This document shows, one piece after another, positions 26,346-39,735 of a stretch of 64,000 nucleotides of DNA. This stretch comes from Zonotrichia leucophrys gambelii (taxonomy: Eukaryota > Chordata > Aves > Passeriformes > Passerellidae), in NCBI RefSeq assembly GCF_028769735.1, contig NC_088178.1, positions 6,390,001-6,454,000 on the forward strand. The letters are read 5' to 3'. The first letter of the stretch is position 1. Each line of letters opens with the position of its first letter. The position numbers and the translations under genes are program-made. Below the pieces are notes generated by a model that searched no databases, was not told where the DNA came from, and worked only from the letters and a program-made list of their open reading frames with translations.

Positions 26346-28992
26346 TTTATAATATCCAATATAATTTTCTGTATTTCAAAAACACCCTTATAAAAATTTA
26401 ACCTGCATTCTCCAGGCCACAGGGGAGTTGAAGAGCTCATTGAATAGCACACTGAGTCAATGAATTTGGCATTCTTGGAAAAAGGAATTTAAGTTTAAAA
26501 AGCAAAACAACACTTGGAAGCATGTCCCAGCTGAATGCAATCACTCACCAAAAAAACTTGTGTGGACATGTGCTGTTCCAAGTGGAAAATGCCAGAGAAA
26601 TGCAACATGTTGGCAGGCTTTGCCATTAGCAAAGAGCTGGTTCTCATTACCATCAGCACAGGCTTCACAGCAGCTCCCTAAGGGAATCTCACAGCGCCTG
26701 GGAAAAGCAGGGACTCTGAGAATATCATCACTGAAACAAACACACACCCATAAAAACACTCTGGATTTAGGGAAAGCCAGGACCTGCTTCCCAGCACACT
26801 CTCTCAGATGCTGTACAAGCTCTTCTCCCATTTTTTAAAGTTTTTCACCAGCACTGTCCTTAAGTCACAGCTGTAGGGCTTTGGCACAGGGAAAACTACT
26901 TTTTCTTCACAATACAGCAGTCCAAAACCACCAGGCTTGTGAAAATTAGAGTCCTGCCTTTTTCAGGAGATAAAGGGGTGTTATTAGAAATTCATTATCC
27001 ATCTGCTTGGATTAAGGAGGAAAAGGATTCAGAACAGCAGCACATAAATAGTTAGTTCTGTATTTTATAGAAATTGTCTAGGACAAGAGATGGCCACTAC
27101 TGCAATGTTCACTTCAACACACACCCATATTGATTAAATTAAAGAACAGATGTGCCTCAAAAGTCTTTCAAAATTCTCAATTATAGGCTTCTTTCTGTTT
27201 TGAAAAACAAAACACAAGAGGATCAACCATAAAATTTCCATTTACTCACATTCCACAACCACCTTCTCCCCAAAATGTAGTTTTAAGCTGCTCCTCCCAG
27301 TACTGCCAGACCAGGCAGCAGCTGCTGGCTTTGCATAGAGCTCCAGTTTTGCATGTGAGGTCCAAAGGCACAGTTTTTGGGATGGAGCATGCAAAGTGCT
27401 GGTGCATGCCACAGCCAGAGATGCTCCCTGATCAGTTCAATCACCCACAGGTGCTGTTTGCTTTCCCCTGAGATGGGACAGAATGAAACCTCTGCTTGGG
27501 GGAATTTGTTTGTTAACATCCACTTGACAGTGCAGTAAGTCAAATGCATGAGAAACACAGTTTTAGTAATTAAATCCTATTTATAATCTCTACCCTTGAG
27601 AAATAGACATGGTAGAGGGGCAGGGAAGCACCACAAATTAAAAGTAATTTCACAACAAATGTTAAGGCTAAATCTTTCTATTTCATGGTCTGGCCAAGGC
27701 CATGGAGCAGATGGGATGAGACAGTCTGGACATGTGCATCCAATTCTTACTCCACCTATCCCAACATTCCACTTATCAGTCCTGTCCTTCATGCATGTTT
27801 AGTAAAATGCAATCCCTTGGGGGTTGGGACTGCCCCTAACTGGAAGAAATACACATTTGTACAGATCTTATTATAAGATCTGTGTGTGTGCATAAATAAG
27901 AACCTTTATAATCCCAGTAAATAGAAAAGGATAATTTATTACAGAAGTGCACATTCCTACCCGTCTTGGCAAAGGATATGAGCACTGATAATATTAATAG
28001 GAAGAGAAATTAGTCTTACTGATTTATGCTGAAATCATTCTAAGGAAAATACCAGATGAATATCAAAAATGAGTCAGTTCAACAGCTTTACTATCAGGTA
28101 ACCACAAAAAAAAAAAAAACACAGATGCAACTGATACATCTCAAATAGTTCAGAACTTGTGTATGTGAAAGCTTTTGACCATTTGTTTTGTGTCTACTTC
28201 CTAAAGCTGCATATTTAGGGAAGCTGGAAAGAAAATTATTTTTGTTTGCAGGCTTAGCTGTATTTTTAAATACTTTCAGCATCCTACGCTGAAGCAATGC
28301 TGTTAGCAGGAGAAAAAGCAGCTCTGTATTTTTCTCTCCAAGCCACCAGTGCTACCACTCATCTGCAAGGAGATTAAACATCACAACTAAAGAGGGTTTG
28401 CCAGCAGAGCTGTGCAGCCTGGACAGCAGCCCAGTGCTCAGAGACAGCACAGGCCCCTCTCAGCCAGCTCCAGCACCAACCCCAGACACTGTGCCCTTGC
28501 ACAGAGCAAAAGGCGCTCCCAGAGCATCACCTCTGTGCTCTGAGAGACATCTCTTTGGAATCACTTCATCATGGAAGCACCTGCTTTTCCTCCACGGATC
28601 GCTTAAAGAGTCTGGGACACTCCCACGCTGACTCCCACTCTGGCTGTTTGTCAGTCCAGAGCCCAAAAACATCCTTCCCTACATGTGCTGAGAGTCTTGG
28701 AATGACCAGCACGCAGCAGAAGCGTAGGCAGAGAGGGAAGTGTCATCCCCACAGCCCACTCTCTGGCAAAGGAAACCACCTGGGAGAAAAGCTGCAGTGT
28801 CTGTGTCCCCTGGCACTGCTGCCAGCTGAGACAGGACCAGCACAGGCTGAGGAAGCACCACGGCTGGCAGCCCACAATGAACCCATGAGAAAATAAGTCA
28901 AATCTGTACATCTGTCAACATATGGTTGGTATTTTCCCCTCATCAAAAATATTGGCTTATTTTTTACAGAAACTGTGTCATTCTATATAACA

Positions 28993-29104
28993 TTACAGAA
29001 GCCCAGAGTGATTTGGGTTGGAATGCACATCAATGGGCAGGGACACCTTCTACCAGCCCAGGCTGCTCCAAGCCCCATCCAACCTGGCCTTGGACACCTC
29101 CACA
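28993..29104 (-). mobile_element. CR1 3' fragment, internally deleted
   Basis: Reverse CR1 3' end (cagaagcccagagtgatttg) joined to gggcagggacaccttctacc, lacking the usual intervening ~20 bp. Confidence 0.8.
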
Positions 29105-31584
29105 ATATGTTCAAATGGGAGAACTAATAGATATTTCTAAAAAAAGTCAATGGAGTCTCACTTGCAATATCACCACAATATTTTTCATTTAAAAAAAAAA
29201 TTAGAGTAAAGTTTAAATGTTCACTAATCCTTTTGTTTTCCCCATAATCTATTAAAAAATATTGGAAGCTTTTGGTGTTTAGTTTGGTCCTGCTTTGGGG
29301 ACCACTTTCCCCTGTCCTAGAGCCCACCTCCCATCCCTGCCTCATGGGCTGAGTAACTCTGCTCCAGACGTTGACACACGGGCTACTGGAAATTGGTACA
29401 GTCAGGAAATTTGGGTCATCTCTCTGAGGTAAACAGTAAATGAAAATCCTCAGGAAAGTCTGAATACCAAGGTGATGAGGGGCTGCTTTTTTTCTTATTT
29501 TTAAAAAAGGAAGAATTCTTTTGAAAGTATTCTGTTACTACATCACGTTATTATAACCTAGGGCAGTGATGAGGTCATTTCCATTACCAAAGCAGGTTCT
29601 GGGATTTGTTTTTCAGACTACTGAGAAAGACACAGTTATATCAGTGCCACAGCAAACCCAGACAAGAGTTCATCACCTCACAGCATGATCCTGTTGCCCC
29701 TGCCCACCAAATCAAAGACAAATTCTTCCACAAATTATGTGCAGCTTCTCCTTGGAAAGAGACAAATGAAATAAAACCAGACCAGGGCAGACTCAGTTTA
29801 AAAGTGTGTTCCATGAGTGGCCCCCAGGCTTTAACTGGAAGCTGAATCCTTAGCTGAACCAGAGCTGTAGGGAAGGACCTGCTTTTATAGTTTAAATCAT
29901 GTCCAGACTGTGAGGCACCAATATTTTTGACACCAACTTGCCCATCAATGTCAACTAAACTATTAGTTAAGAATTCAGTTTTGCTCACTCAAGACCACTC
30001 CCCTTCCTCAGATATGGAGGATACATGCCCTGAAGGATAGGGAGACTCTGCTCCACAGCAGAGTTATGTGTCAGGTAAAAAAATAAATTGGAATGTAATC
30101 TCTCAACTCCATATTCACACAGGCCATACCATACTGTAAAGCTTTTACCTCCTGGGCTAGAAATTTTCCAGGGACAACAAAGTATTTTCTCATACTTTGT
30201 AGTCAGTTTTAATACACTTGAACTTCTGGATACAAGGGAGACACCTCCTTCTCTGGATACTATTTGTTGCTCTCCCTGGTATTTTCCAAGCCATTCAATT
30301 CACTTCATGTGATTTGAATTCTCAGTTCCCAAATCTCCAGTTCCACTGCCAAGGCTGTCCCGTTCCAACCTCCATGGAAGTCACCGAGGTTGCCACATCC
30401 CTGGATATTGCACATCAATTCAAACACCCCAACAGAGCCATTCCCATTACTCCTGCAGCTGTGTGCACCCAGAAGGCCATTTCTGCATTGCACTTGTGTC
30501 AGCCCTTGGCATTGTCAGAAGAATTGAGGTTATCCAAAGTGTCGCTGAAGTTTGCTCAATGGCTTTGCAGGAATACTTCTGAGGGAAACACTCAGTGCTC
30601 ACCCCATGCTCGTGATTTTTCCCCTTTGTAGGATGAAAATTCACAAACTGAAGGGAAAAACTAGGGAAAAACCTGAAATACTTCCCATTCTAGCTGGTTT
30701 AGGCCAACTGGCAGAAGTAACCTATTCAAAGAGCTGTGAAAATTATAATCATGATAACAATGTTCAATATAACATATTCAAGTTAAATATGCAACCCTAG
30801 TGATGCACTAGCATTGGATAATTTTTTTTGGCTTTTTTTTCTAATTTTTTTAAGAAAAACAAGTCATAATCAGCACTTGGTGCCAAGAGTCAAACTGGTG
30901 TTTTTCCAGTGCAGACTGGCCATGCAGGAGAGATTAATTTATATGATTCAAGCATAAATCAATATTTGCATTTCTCTTTTGTTATGGATCCCTGCCACAG
31001 GAGAACACGAGAGTGCAGAAAGGTGGACAGGGCCAACGTGAAGGTTTGGAGAGATGACAGTGCTAGAAGAGCATTTATCTCTACACCATATATTGAAAAC
31101 CTGTCACTAACGAAAATAATCACATCAGTTTTAGATTCATGCTTTCTGTCTGGAATCCTCAGCAGGCTGAACAGCTCTGGGTAACCACAAAGCAGCTGAT
31201 CCCCTGCATCAACAGCTTCACGTGCATCTCACCCTACTGAGCTGCAGAACAGCATCTTCTGCCAGGTACATCCACTGCAGTTACAGGTCCTACCCACAGC
31301 ACTGCTCCTCCCTTGGGGCTGGAGCTGGAACCAGAGTCTGCATCCCGTCATCCACATGGGAAATTCCGCACTCAGCAGTTCAGGCTGCCGAAGGGATTTT
31401 CCCCAAAGTGAAGGCACAAGGTCGAGCTCTGGGCAGGGGTCAGCCAGCCCCAGCAGCTCCCGCTCACGAGGGAGGGGACAAAGCCCATGCAAAGCTGGGG
31501 GAGCACAGAACTGATCCCACCGCTGGGGCAGCAGCACAGGTGAAGCAGGGCTGGGCACAGCAAATACCCTGCACCTGTGCGTGT

Positions 31585-31732
31585 GGGAATCCCAAAGAGG
31601 CACAGGGAACCCCATGGAACCGGGCATGGAGCAGCCTGGGTTAGTGCAAGGCGTCCCTACGCAGGGCAGTGGGTGGGACTGGATGGGCTTTAGGGTCTTT
31701 TCCAACCCAAACCATTCCGTGACTTTGGTCCG
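31585..31732 (+). mobile_element. CR1 3' fragment
   Basis: Sense CR1 3' UTR: catggagcagcctgggttag followed by ggatgggctttagggtcttt and aacccaaaccattccgtgac. It lies just outside the CpG island. Confidence 0.88.
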
Positions 31733-31879
31733 TGACCACACCAATGTAAGTGAACAGAAACCTGCTAAAGACCGTGAGCAGGAACTCTTACAGACATTCG
31801 TCTCGCATCGGACCCAAGAGAAAAGCTGCTCTCGCAGACACTTTGCGAAATGTTCCCTCTGCAGCCGCCCTGCCGCACT

Positions 31880-32580
31880 TCCCCACAGCTCGCACGCCGA
31901 GTGCTTCACCGCCTGCCAGTACCCGTGTCCGTGCCGGCCGGGGACAGGGGCCGGGCACGCACCCCCGCCCCGGCCGGGATGGAGCTGCGGACCCGTGCAG
32001 AGACGCCGCGGTCCCGCTCCCGCCCCGCTCCCCCGCGCTGCCGCCCCCGTACCTCTCGGAGCCCCCTCCGCGGGGCAGAGCGGGCCGGGGCTGTCCGCGC
32101 AGGGACTGCTCCCCGCGGGGGCTCCGCCAGCCCCGTCCCGTCCCGCCGCGGGGGCGGCTCCGCTCCGGCCCCGTTCCCGGCACCGCTCCCGCCCGCCCTG
32201 CAACCGCTGGAGCCGCGGTGAGCCCCGCTCCCACCCCGCGCTTACGGCTGCCGGGCTCCGCCGGGCGCGTCCCGCTCCGCTCCCGCTCCCGCCGCGGGCC
32301 GCTCCGCGCTCCGGGCGGGGAGGGGCCCGTGCCGCCACCGCCTCTTAAGGAGGATCCAGGCGGCGGCCGGGGCCGTGGGGACAGAGCTGAGAGGGGGACA
32401 GGGGCTGTGCGGGGACAAGCGGTGAGCGGGGACAGCGGCTGCGAGCGGGGACAGCGGCGGGGCTGCGGCGGCTCCGTCACTCCCGGCGCTGCGGTGCCCG
32501 GGCCGAGGGGACGGAGGAGCCCCGAGCACTGCCGTGGGGAGCGCTTGGCCGGAGCCGGAGCGAGCGACTGCTGTGGCAGA
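31880..32580. promoter_or_regulatory. PLA2G4A: CpG island; candidate PLA2G4A promoter and first exon
   Basis: This ~700-bp stretch is extremely GC- and CpG-rich, in sharp contrast to the AT-rich flanks. It is the only CpG island between PLA2G4A exon 2 and the PTGS2 promoter. On the minus strand a good donor CAGCC|gtaagc ends at 32241-32246 and another, GAGAG|gtacgg, lies near 32052. A TATA-like cttaagagg (minus strand, near 32342-32350) sits about 100 bp upstream of the first donor. A short non-coding exon 1 at roughly 32246-32320 would fit the mammalian layout, where exon 1 of PLA2G4A is untranslated. The island itself is seen directly; its assignment to PLA2G4A is inferred from position and strand. 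It might also drive a divergent non-coding transcript. Confidence 0.6.
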
Positions 32581-33104
32581 AAACAGTAATCAGATAAATG
32601 GAATATGCATTAAAATATCCCTTGCGTTAAAAAGCCCTTGCTGTCGCCGCAGCGGTGGATGTTACTGTGGGAATGTGCCTCTCTCAAGGTGTTTGATTCA
32701 GCAGATGTGACCACACAACACTTTCATGCTCTTCAAGTACCTCGTGAATGTTTGCACGCGTAACCCTTTCACTTACAGACTCTTGGTTTTGAAAGGATGG
32801 GTGTTGAAACAGCGGTGACTGTGCCCTGTGAACCTCGGGCAGGTCCACCAAGGTGTGGCTTGACCATTCAGTCCCCTTTGGTACAGTTTACACTTCCATC
32901 CAAAAAGTGGAATTTTAAGTCATTATTAATTCTATCACTTTCACCCTTTGTGATGATTACCTTAGACTTCCCTTCCATTCATTCACTCACATTTTTTCTG
33001 TTTTGCTTTAGCAGATTTGAAGTGTTTTGAAATATACTGAAATTGGTAAATTTCTTTCTAAATGGTATTGTATTATTTGCTGCATTGTTTCCTGCTAAAC
33101 AGGG

Positions 33105-33380
33105 AGTGTTTAAGCTGAAGGAGGGCAGGTTTAGATTAAGAAAGAATTGTTCTCTGTGAGGGTGGGAAGGTCCTGGCACAGGGTGCCCAGAGGAGCTGTG
33201 GCTGCACTGGATCCCTGGAAGTGTCCAAAGCTAGGCTGGATGAGGATTGGAGCAGCTAGGCTGGATGGAGATTGGAGCAGCCTGGGAGAGTGGAAGGTGC
33301 CCCTGCCCATGGTAGTCCATGGGACTGGATGTGCTTTTGGGTCCCTTCCAACCCAAACTATTCCAGAGTCTATGATCCTT
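33105..33380 (+). mobile_element. CR1 LINE 3' fragment with internal duplication
   Basis: Sense CR1 ORF2 end and 3' UTR. A ~26-bp unit (gctaggctggatgaggattg and its near-copy) occurs twice in tandem at about 33229-33281. Confidence 0.9.
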
Positions 33381-36364
33381 TGATTAACATCCAAAAAAGT
33401 ATTTCCTACCTGGGGTTTTGGAGCTCACAGTGAGTCAGTGGGAGAGTCTGACAGGCTCAAACCTCAGCTGCTGCTCACCCATAACCTGCACTCTTAACGT
33501 GACAGCTCTCAAAGATGCCAATTCTTCTCCAGACATGAAAAGATGAGACTGAGTTCTACTTCAATGTTGACGTCCAGCTCTTTCCAAAGACCCATTTTTA
33601 CACTGGGGCTTTGCACAAATTCTATGTCTAAATTGGAACTCACTTTGAAAAACGTGGTCTTAAAAAAGCAAAGATAAAGGGGAGAAGAAAAGGCTGAAAT
33701 GACTCAGCTGAGACCTCCTCAAAGCACAGCAAACCGAAGGATGGCGGTGAGGGGCACGTAGGTGGCATTCACATTGTATTAACAAAGCCGAGCGTCTGGC
33801 AAAGCTGTAGCCACAATTAGAGGGCAGCAAGCCACTCCTCGGCACAGAGCAAGCCAGAATTCTCATTTTCTCCATTATCTTACAGGTCCCCTGCTGTGAT
33901 GCGCTGAGGGGCTGAGCTGCCCTAGCCACCACTGATGATCTGGTGGTCTGTCTCATTGGTGAGGATAGGGAAGCAGGGTAGGGAAGAGCTGCCCTCTGTA
34001 AATACTGTCACAAAGAAGGGCAAGTGTATGTTTAGAAAGCCAGCCTAGGACTGCCAGCTCAGAAAGCGCCTGTTTGATGTGGCAGCCTCCTCCTCCACAT
34101 CCTCAATGTGCCATTTGAGGGAACATTGACCAGAAAAATGCAGAGAATCCACGGTGGTGCCATTATTTGGGTCTTTTTGTCTTCCACGTCAACCGCTGTC
34201 TGCAGACCACCTCACCTCATCTCTTGATAGGAAACGACTCTGAAATGTGTCAGACAAGCTCAGTGCTGGTCTGGAGACGTAGAGATGACAAAAACATGAA
34301 TAAAATTGTTCTTATTGAGTTAGTTACCCTTTCCCCTTTGACAGCAAGTCTGGAAGTCTGACCCTATCATCTGTGCTCTAAATCCTCCAAATGCACTTAA
34401 TTCAAGCACCCAAGAGATGCCTTGCTGAGCACAAGAGGAGTTCCCAGAGCTCCAAGGTGACCATGGGTGCCCAGAGCAGGTGTGAGCTCCATTCCTGGGG
34501 TCCCCCTGCTCCCCCTTCTCCCTGGCACAGCCCTGCTCCAGCCACAGACCTGTGTGGAGCCACGTGCTGCTCACAGGCCTGATCAGCTGTCCCTGAACTC
34601 TGCCAAGGAGGGGGCATCTGCAAGCCCAGGCTTTATCTCTGACTCTCCTTCTCGGCATTTGAAATCTCTCCAAAGCACGATTCCCAGGGAATGGCTCTGG
34701 TTATAGATTTTGTGGTTTTACAGATAGCAAATGCTGGAATAAACACCACCCACAGCAAGCAGGGGAACTCCAGGATTTCCATTAGAACTCCCAAAGTCAG
34801 TTCTGATTATCAAAACCCCAATTTCTCCCTGGTCAAGGAAACAGCTCAGACTCCTGATAAAGAGCTGAGTAACTAAAAGTCAAAAATTCCTCTTCCCTTC
34901 TTGTTGACGCAAGGAGAAATAAAAGCTTTTTTTTTCCTACATTGTGACTGTTCATGTTACTTCATATAATTATTTTTAATCTTAATCCTGTTTCTTCAAG
35001 AAAATTATGGATAGGGTTTCATTATTTATTTTTTTCCCCTGTGACAAAGGACGTTTAGCAGCTGCCTTCCCCCATCCCTCATTCTCCCCCACACAGTGTG
35101 CTGCGGGGTGCCTCACCAACTAACCTTGGAATGGGTTAAGAAACCTCTTTGCCTTGCCTTTTATGTGAAGTTTGTTGTTGTAATTTCAGGCTGTTTCAGC
35201 CCACTGCCTGCTGCAGTGTCCCTGTGTGTGTACAGAGCTGCCGGAGCCCCCAGACCCTGCGCTGCCTCCTTGGCTTCCCTCCCTTCCTGGGCTGCTCCAC
35301 AGTGGGAACGAGCCCTGGACTGTGGTGAGGCAATGACAGGGTGTGGAAAAGCGCCTTGAGAGGGACCAAAGAGATCTCCCCTGAAGCAGAACTTTAAAGG
35401 AAACCATGCCAAATTACAGGGCCCCTCTTGGTGTGTCCTCAAGGGCATAGCTTCAGGCTGACCATGGAAAAGGGAGAGTGGGGATAGCGGGACAAACACG
35501 CAATTAAGTAAACAAAAAGAGGTATTTTGTCAGATGCTTCACACAGATCCACTACTTTTTTCCAGACATTGCACCATGTATCAGAGAAAAATCATTATTT
35601 GATCAGGTTCACAAATATGAGGTGTTCATGGAATGCTGACATTTGCTCTTGTCAAGATAAAATACCTCTCCTCCTGTGGTGCAAATCATTATCTACAGCA
35701 CCATAAGGTGAGGGGGGGGACTGTAAACTTGCTATTAAGATTTCTCCAAGTGAAAATAAGCCATTTGCTTATCCATTGCATATCCTGACATAGTTTAGCT
35801 GGGGTTCTGCCTAAAGCAGGATTTTCAAGCTGCTGCCTCTTATCATTGACATCTAGCAGAGTAAATGCATTTCCTTTTTACCACTTTACTCCTTAAGACC
35901 ATTTATCAGATATATCAGGACTGCAGAAAAATGGCTTTTCCTCCAAGCCAATTTGCCTTTGCCCTTACTTCCTCACTCCCACATGGAAATATTTCCCCTA
36001 TGGCATAAAAAAATAAGCCATAATTCTGGAGGACTTTCCACTGTGAATGAGAAAACTCTGCACCAGAAGGGACATCTGGAGGGAGCTCTCAGTCAGGTGT
36101 CTGATTCCTTGATGTTCCTCTCCCTCTTTCTCTCCCTACTTCCACCTACAAGGTGGTTTTCTGGGGCTGTGGCCAAGCCAGCCATGGCACTTATGGAAAC
36201 AAACATAAAGAGCTGAAATTACAGCAGGTTTCAGTCACAATCCTGTGATCCTGAAATATCCCCTGAGTGCTTGAAGTGGAGCACGTCGGGGGAAACCTTA
36301 ATATTAAGGGAGAAGTCAGTCCCTGTAATTGCCTGCTACTGGATCTATGGTGTCTGTCCTCATA

Positions 36365-36482
36365 AAATGATGGGATCACAGGAGAAGTGGCTGGAAGGGA
36401 CCTCAGGGGGCTCCTATCCAATCTTTAGCTCAAAGCAGAGGCAGCTCTGGGGTCACATCAGGTTGCCCAGGGCTTATATTCC
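36365..36482 (-). mobile_element. CR1 3' fragment, older subtype
   Basis: gggatcacaggagaagtggc and tggaagggacctcaggggg, then ggggtcacatcaggttgccc, fit the reverse of an older CR1 3' end. Confidence 0.7.
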
Positions 36483-38079
36483 CAGCTTTCCAAGACAGAA
36501 AACTGGCTTTTCATGAGATTTTGACTTGTGACTTTTCAACAAATTAGAATAATTTTATACTGAGACTGATCCTATTTATACTAGGACATTTTAAATGAGA
36601 TGAATACAGGACCAAATATTTTATTAAATTTTATCCAGGAGTACGACTTACATTATGGATGCAAATGAATGATTGCCTCAGTCTAAACAAAAATCAGTCA
36701 CTAAAAGAGGCAACAGACAATAAACCCCAAACATTTTAAGAACATGAATGCCAATAAGCTCATTATTCTGAAGATCTGTTGTCCTCACTATCATTTCCCA
36801 CCTGCCTTCTTGCCCAGTGCCTTGTTGATAACCGTGCCCAGCAGTTTCCCCTTGATTTCTCCTTGAAAAAAATCATGTGGTTATCACATATTTCTAGATA
36901 TAATTTAATGTTCCCTGAGAAGAAGTGAGGACTCACAGGTCCAGAAGACTCAGCTCTGTCCTGTAACCATTAATTGAGAAAAGGTCAGTGCAAACAAAAA
37001 GCTACAAGAAATAGAATTCAGTTTGAAATTCAAACTAAAAATCAGTAACTAATGAAGTCCTTGTGGTTGATACATAAATCAAAAGAAATTAAGTCAACCC
37101 CACTCCTAAGAAGTGCAAAGAACTCCCCCAAGTATCACAAGAAAACTGAAAGGAACCCAGAAACTGTATTGGAGATATACTTTTGAAGAGATGCATTTTC
37201 ATTAAACAGCTGAAGGTGTTTAGACAACCTTGTTTGCCTTTTGAGAGTAATGGCACCATCAACATTCACTTCACACTCTGTTATTAACACCACGGGTCGC
37301 TGGTTTTATGGTCCATTCATGCTCTTCAAAGGCACTACTCCTTTTAAAGGGTAACTTGGATATTTCCTCTCCCAAATGAGGCCATTTCTGTTCTAATGCC
37401 TTCCTTTTCTTTCCATGCAACCATTGCTCTTCGGTTTCTCCATTGACTAAAATCAATCTGAGCTCTGCTGTGACCACAGGAGACCTGGCTCCACATCAGA
37501 AATTATCCTGGAAATCCAGGAGCAGTGCCAAACTCCAGGTATGACAGACCAAGGAGAAGCTCTGGAGAAATGTGTTTGCCGAGCTTTGCATCTTCTGTTG
37601 ACAAACACTGCCTTCATCTCTTTGGGATATTTTGTCCTCATTCTCCCAACTGTTACTCTGTCTCACACCCATAAACTAAGTTAGACATGAAAACCCCACA
37701 TCAAAGGCTGATATGAGACACTACACCAGGCAGAGGGCTGAGATTATTTTAAATATGTCCTAACATTCATGGAAGTTCCTAGATACCATCAAAGTTTTTT
37801 ACTAGCAGGAAACTTTATTCCCTAATGCCCTAAATCTATTCTATTGTTATGACAAAGGCAAAGCACATAAAACCATTTCCTAACCACAAAGAAACACTCT
37901 GTAAAACAAGTTAAACTCAAACAGGACAAGTGTTTAACCAGTAGGAGTTATGGACCCTCAGTCCTTTTCTATGAGGAAAAAAAGATATGTTTGTGCTGAG
38001 GCTGAATTTAAGTTTTCAAAATACTCCTAGAGCAGCAGAACCTCAATGTACTGATTCAGTCTGGTACCAAGTATAGTAA

Positions 38080-38225
38080 TCAAAAATAATCAAAAATAAT
38101 TGAAACAATTTAAATAATTTAAAATTAATAAAAAGTTAATAAAAATATCAAAAAATAATAAATTAATTACAATTAATCAATTTTAATTAATTTTAATGAA
38201 AATTAATTAAAATTAAATCTTATAT
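38080..38225. repeat. A/T low-complexity tract
   Basis: The tract is made almost entirely of aataatc, aattaa and aaaataat words. It lies in the intergenic region. Confidence 0.9.
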
Positions 38226-39489
38226 GGAACAATCTCCCAACCTCCTGTTTCAGGAATAATAGAGTTCAAATTTGCAGAATTCACAGAAAAGTGAACAATT
38301 TTTTACATCTGCAGAATGAGGAAATTGGTTTTTTTCCTAGCCTGGTTTTTTGTTTGACACTGAGGAATTGATCAGGTGGAAGTAAAACATGTTTGCCATA
38401 ATATACAAATAAAACCAAGGAACTCAGGAGCCAGCTGTTTCTCAGGTACTGTACAGACTTGCACATCTCTCCCTGAGAAACTATGAAATCTTTTCTGTGT
38501 CTTATAAATGGTCAGAGACACTCTGGAGTAAGAGCAAACCTAAAGATTTCTCACTGACAGCCGAATTTGTGAGTTGCTGCTCCTTATCAAGTTGATCCTT
38601 GACAGTCACTTTACTGAGTGATGAATATTTCCATTATTTATTTCTGAAGAGGAGGATCCTTGTGATTAAAGACATCTGGTCCCAGAAATAGCTGGAAAGC
38701 ATCAGGATGAAGCAAACATGACCCACACCACCCTGCCTGGCAGCAAGCCATCACTCTCCCCACAATAACAAACCGACAGATCATTTTGCAAGTAGAAGTT
38801 AAAAAACAGAAGTAAAACCTGGAAATATTCAAAGTCATTATCACACAGAGATAACACAGAGAAGTGGATAAATACATGGTGCATGCAGAAGGATTTTTTT
38901 ACAACTCTACAAACATACCTGGGCATTCCAATACCGCAAGAAAAAAAAAAATCATTTTGTGTCTCAGGACTTGACTATCCCAGTCAGACTTTTTGCACAA
39001 TGTGGAGTTACAGAAATACTCTGGGTAATTTTCCTATCTCTTACTTCATTCTCTTAAACTTCAGGATTTGCTGGCCCCAGCCTGGCATCCCTGGTGCTGC
39101 AGCTCAAGGCAGTATGAGGCAAGGAAAGGTTTCAGCCCTGTGATCCCTGTAGTTCCATGGACTAATGCTCTGTGCTGGGACAGACGGTATGGGGGGTGTC
39201 TAAGGAAGCTAAATTCCTAAGGAATTAAAATCTCTGTGGTGGATGATTCCTTAAACATGAGCAGTGCCTTGGGATTTTTATTGTTCTCACAGTAATGAAC
39301 TGGACCCTCCCAGGATAAGGTATTTTTTGTTATGTAAGAAAATTGAGGAGGTCCCTATGATTCTGTGAAAAAAGGAAGCACCTTCCCCACAAGCAATGGC
39401 TCCTCTGGGAGGGCTTCTCTCCACAATCCTGCATTTAACTCCATCTCTGTCTCACTTACCCACTGCCTTGGGAGAGCACCAAAGATCAG

Positions 39490-39735
39490 AGTGCAGAACA
39501 CCAGAACAGGAGGGTGAGGCTGGAGATAGGAAAGGTTCTTCCCCAGAGGGTGCTGGCACTGCCCAGGCTCCCCAGGGAATGGGCACAGCCCCAAGGCTGC
39601 CACAGCTCCAGGAGGGTTTGGACAAAGCTCCCAGGGATGCACAGGGTGGGATTGTTGGGGTGTCTGGGCAGGGCAGGGGTCAGACTCCATGATCCCACGG
39701 CCCACTCAGGATATTTTCTGATCCAGTAATTCATG
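39490..39735 (+). mobile_element. CR1 LINE 3' fragment
   Basis: The sense frame gives LEIGKVLPQRVLALPRLPRE, then a 3' end with cagactccatgatcccacgg. It is the same subtype as 18732-19080. Confidence 0.85.

Larger units (their letters stand above)
16345..31879 (-). other. PLA2G4A: PLA2G4A intron 1 (inferred extent)
   Basis: No coding exon was recognised here. The interval holds at least ten CR1 fragments (listed separately), short AT-rich tracts and ordinary unique sequence. The open frames visible in it are short, lie mainly within CR1 or shadow each other, and show no family resemblance. Its status as intron depends on the CpG island at 31.9-32.6 kb being the promoter. Confidence 0.5.

Noticed and set aside
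31229..32338. Long 369-aa open frame on the minus strand
   Set aside because: It runs through the stop-poor CpG island and an antisense CR1 fragment. The translation is Pro/Arg/Gly/Ala-rich with no recognisable domain, and an equally long frame exists on the other strand.
31581..32589. 255-aa and 279-aa plus-strand frames in the same CpG island
   Set aside because: Same cause: few stops in GC-rich DNA, frames overlapping each other, low-complexity translation.
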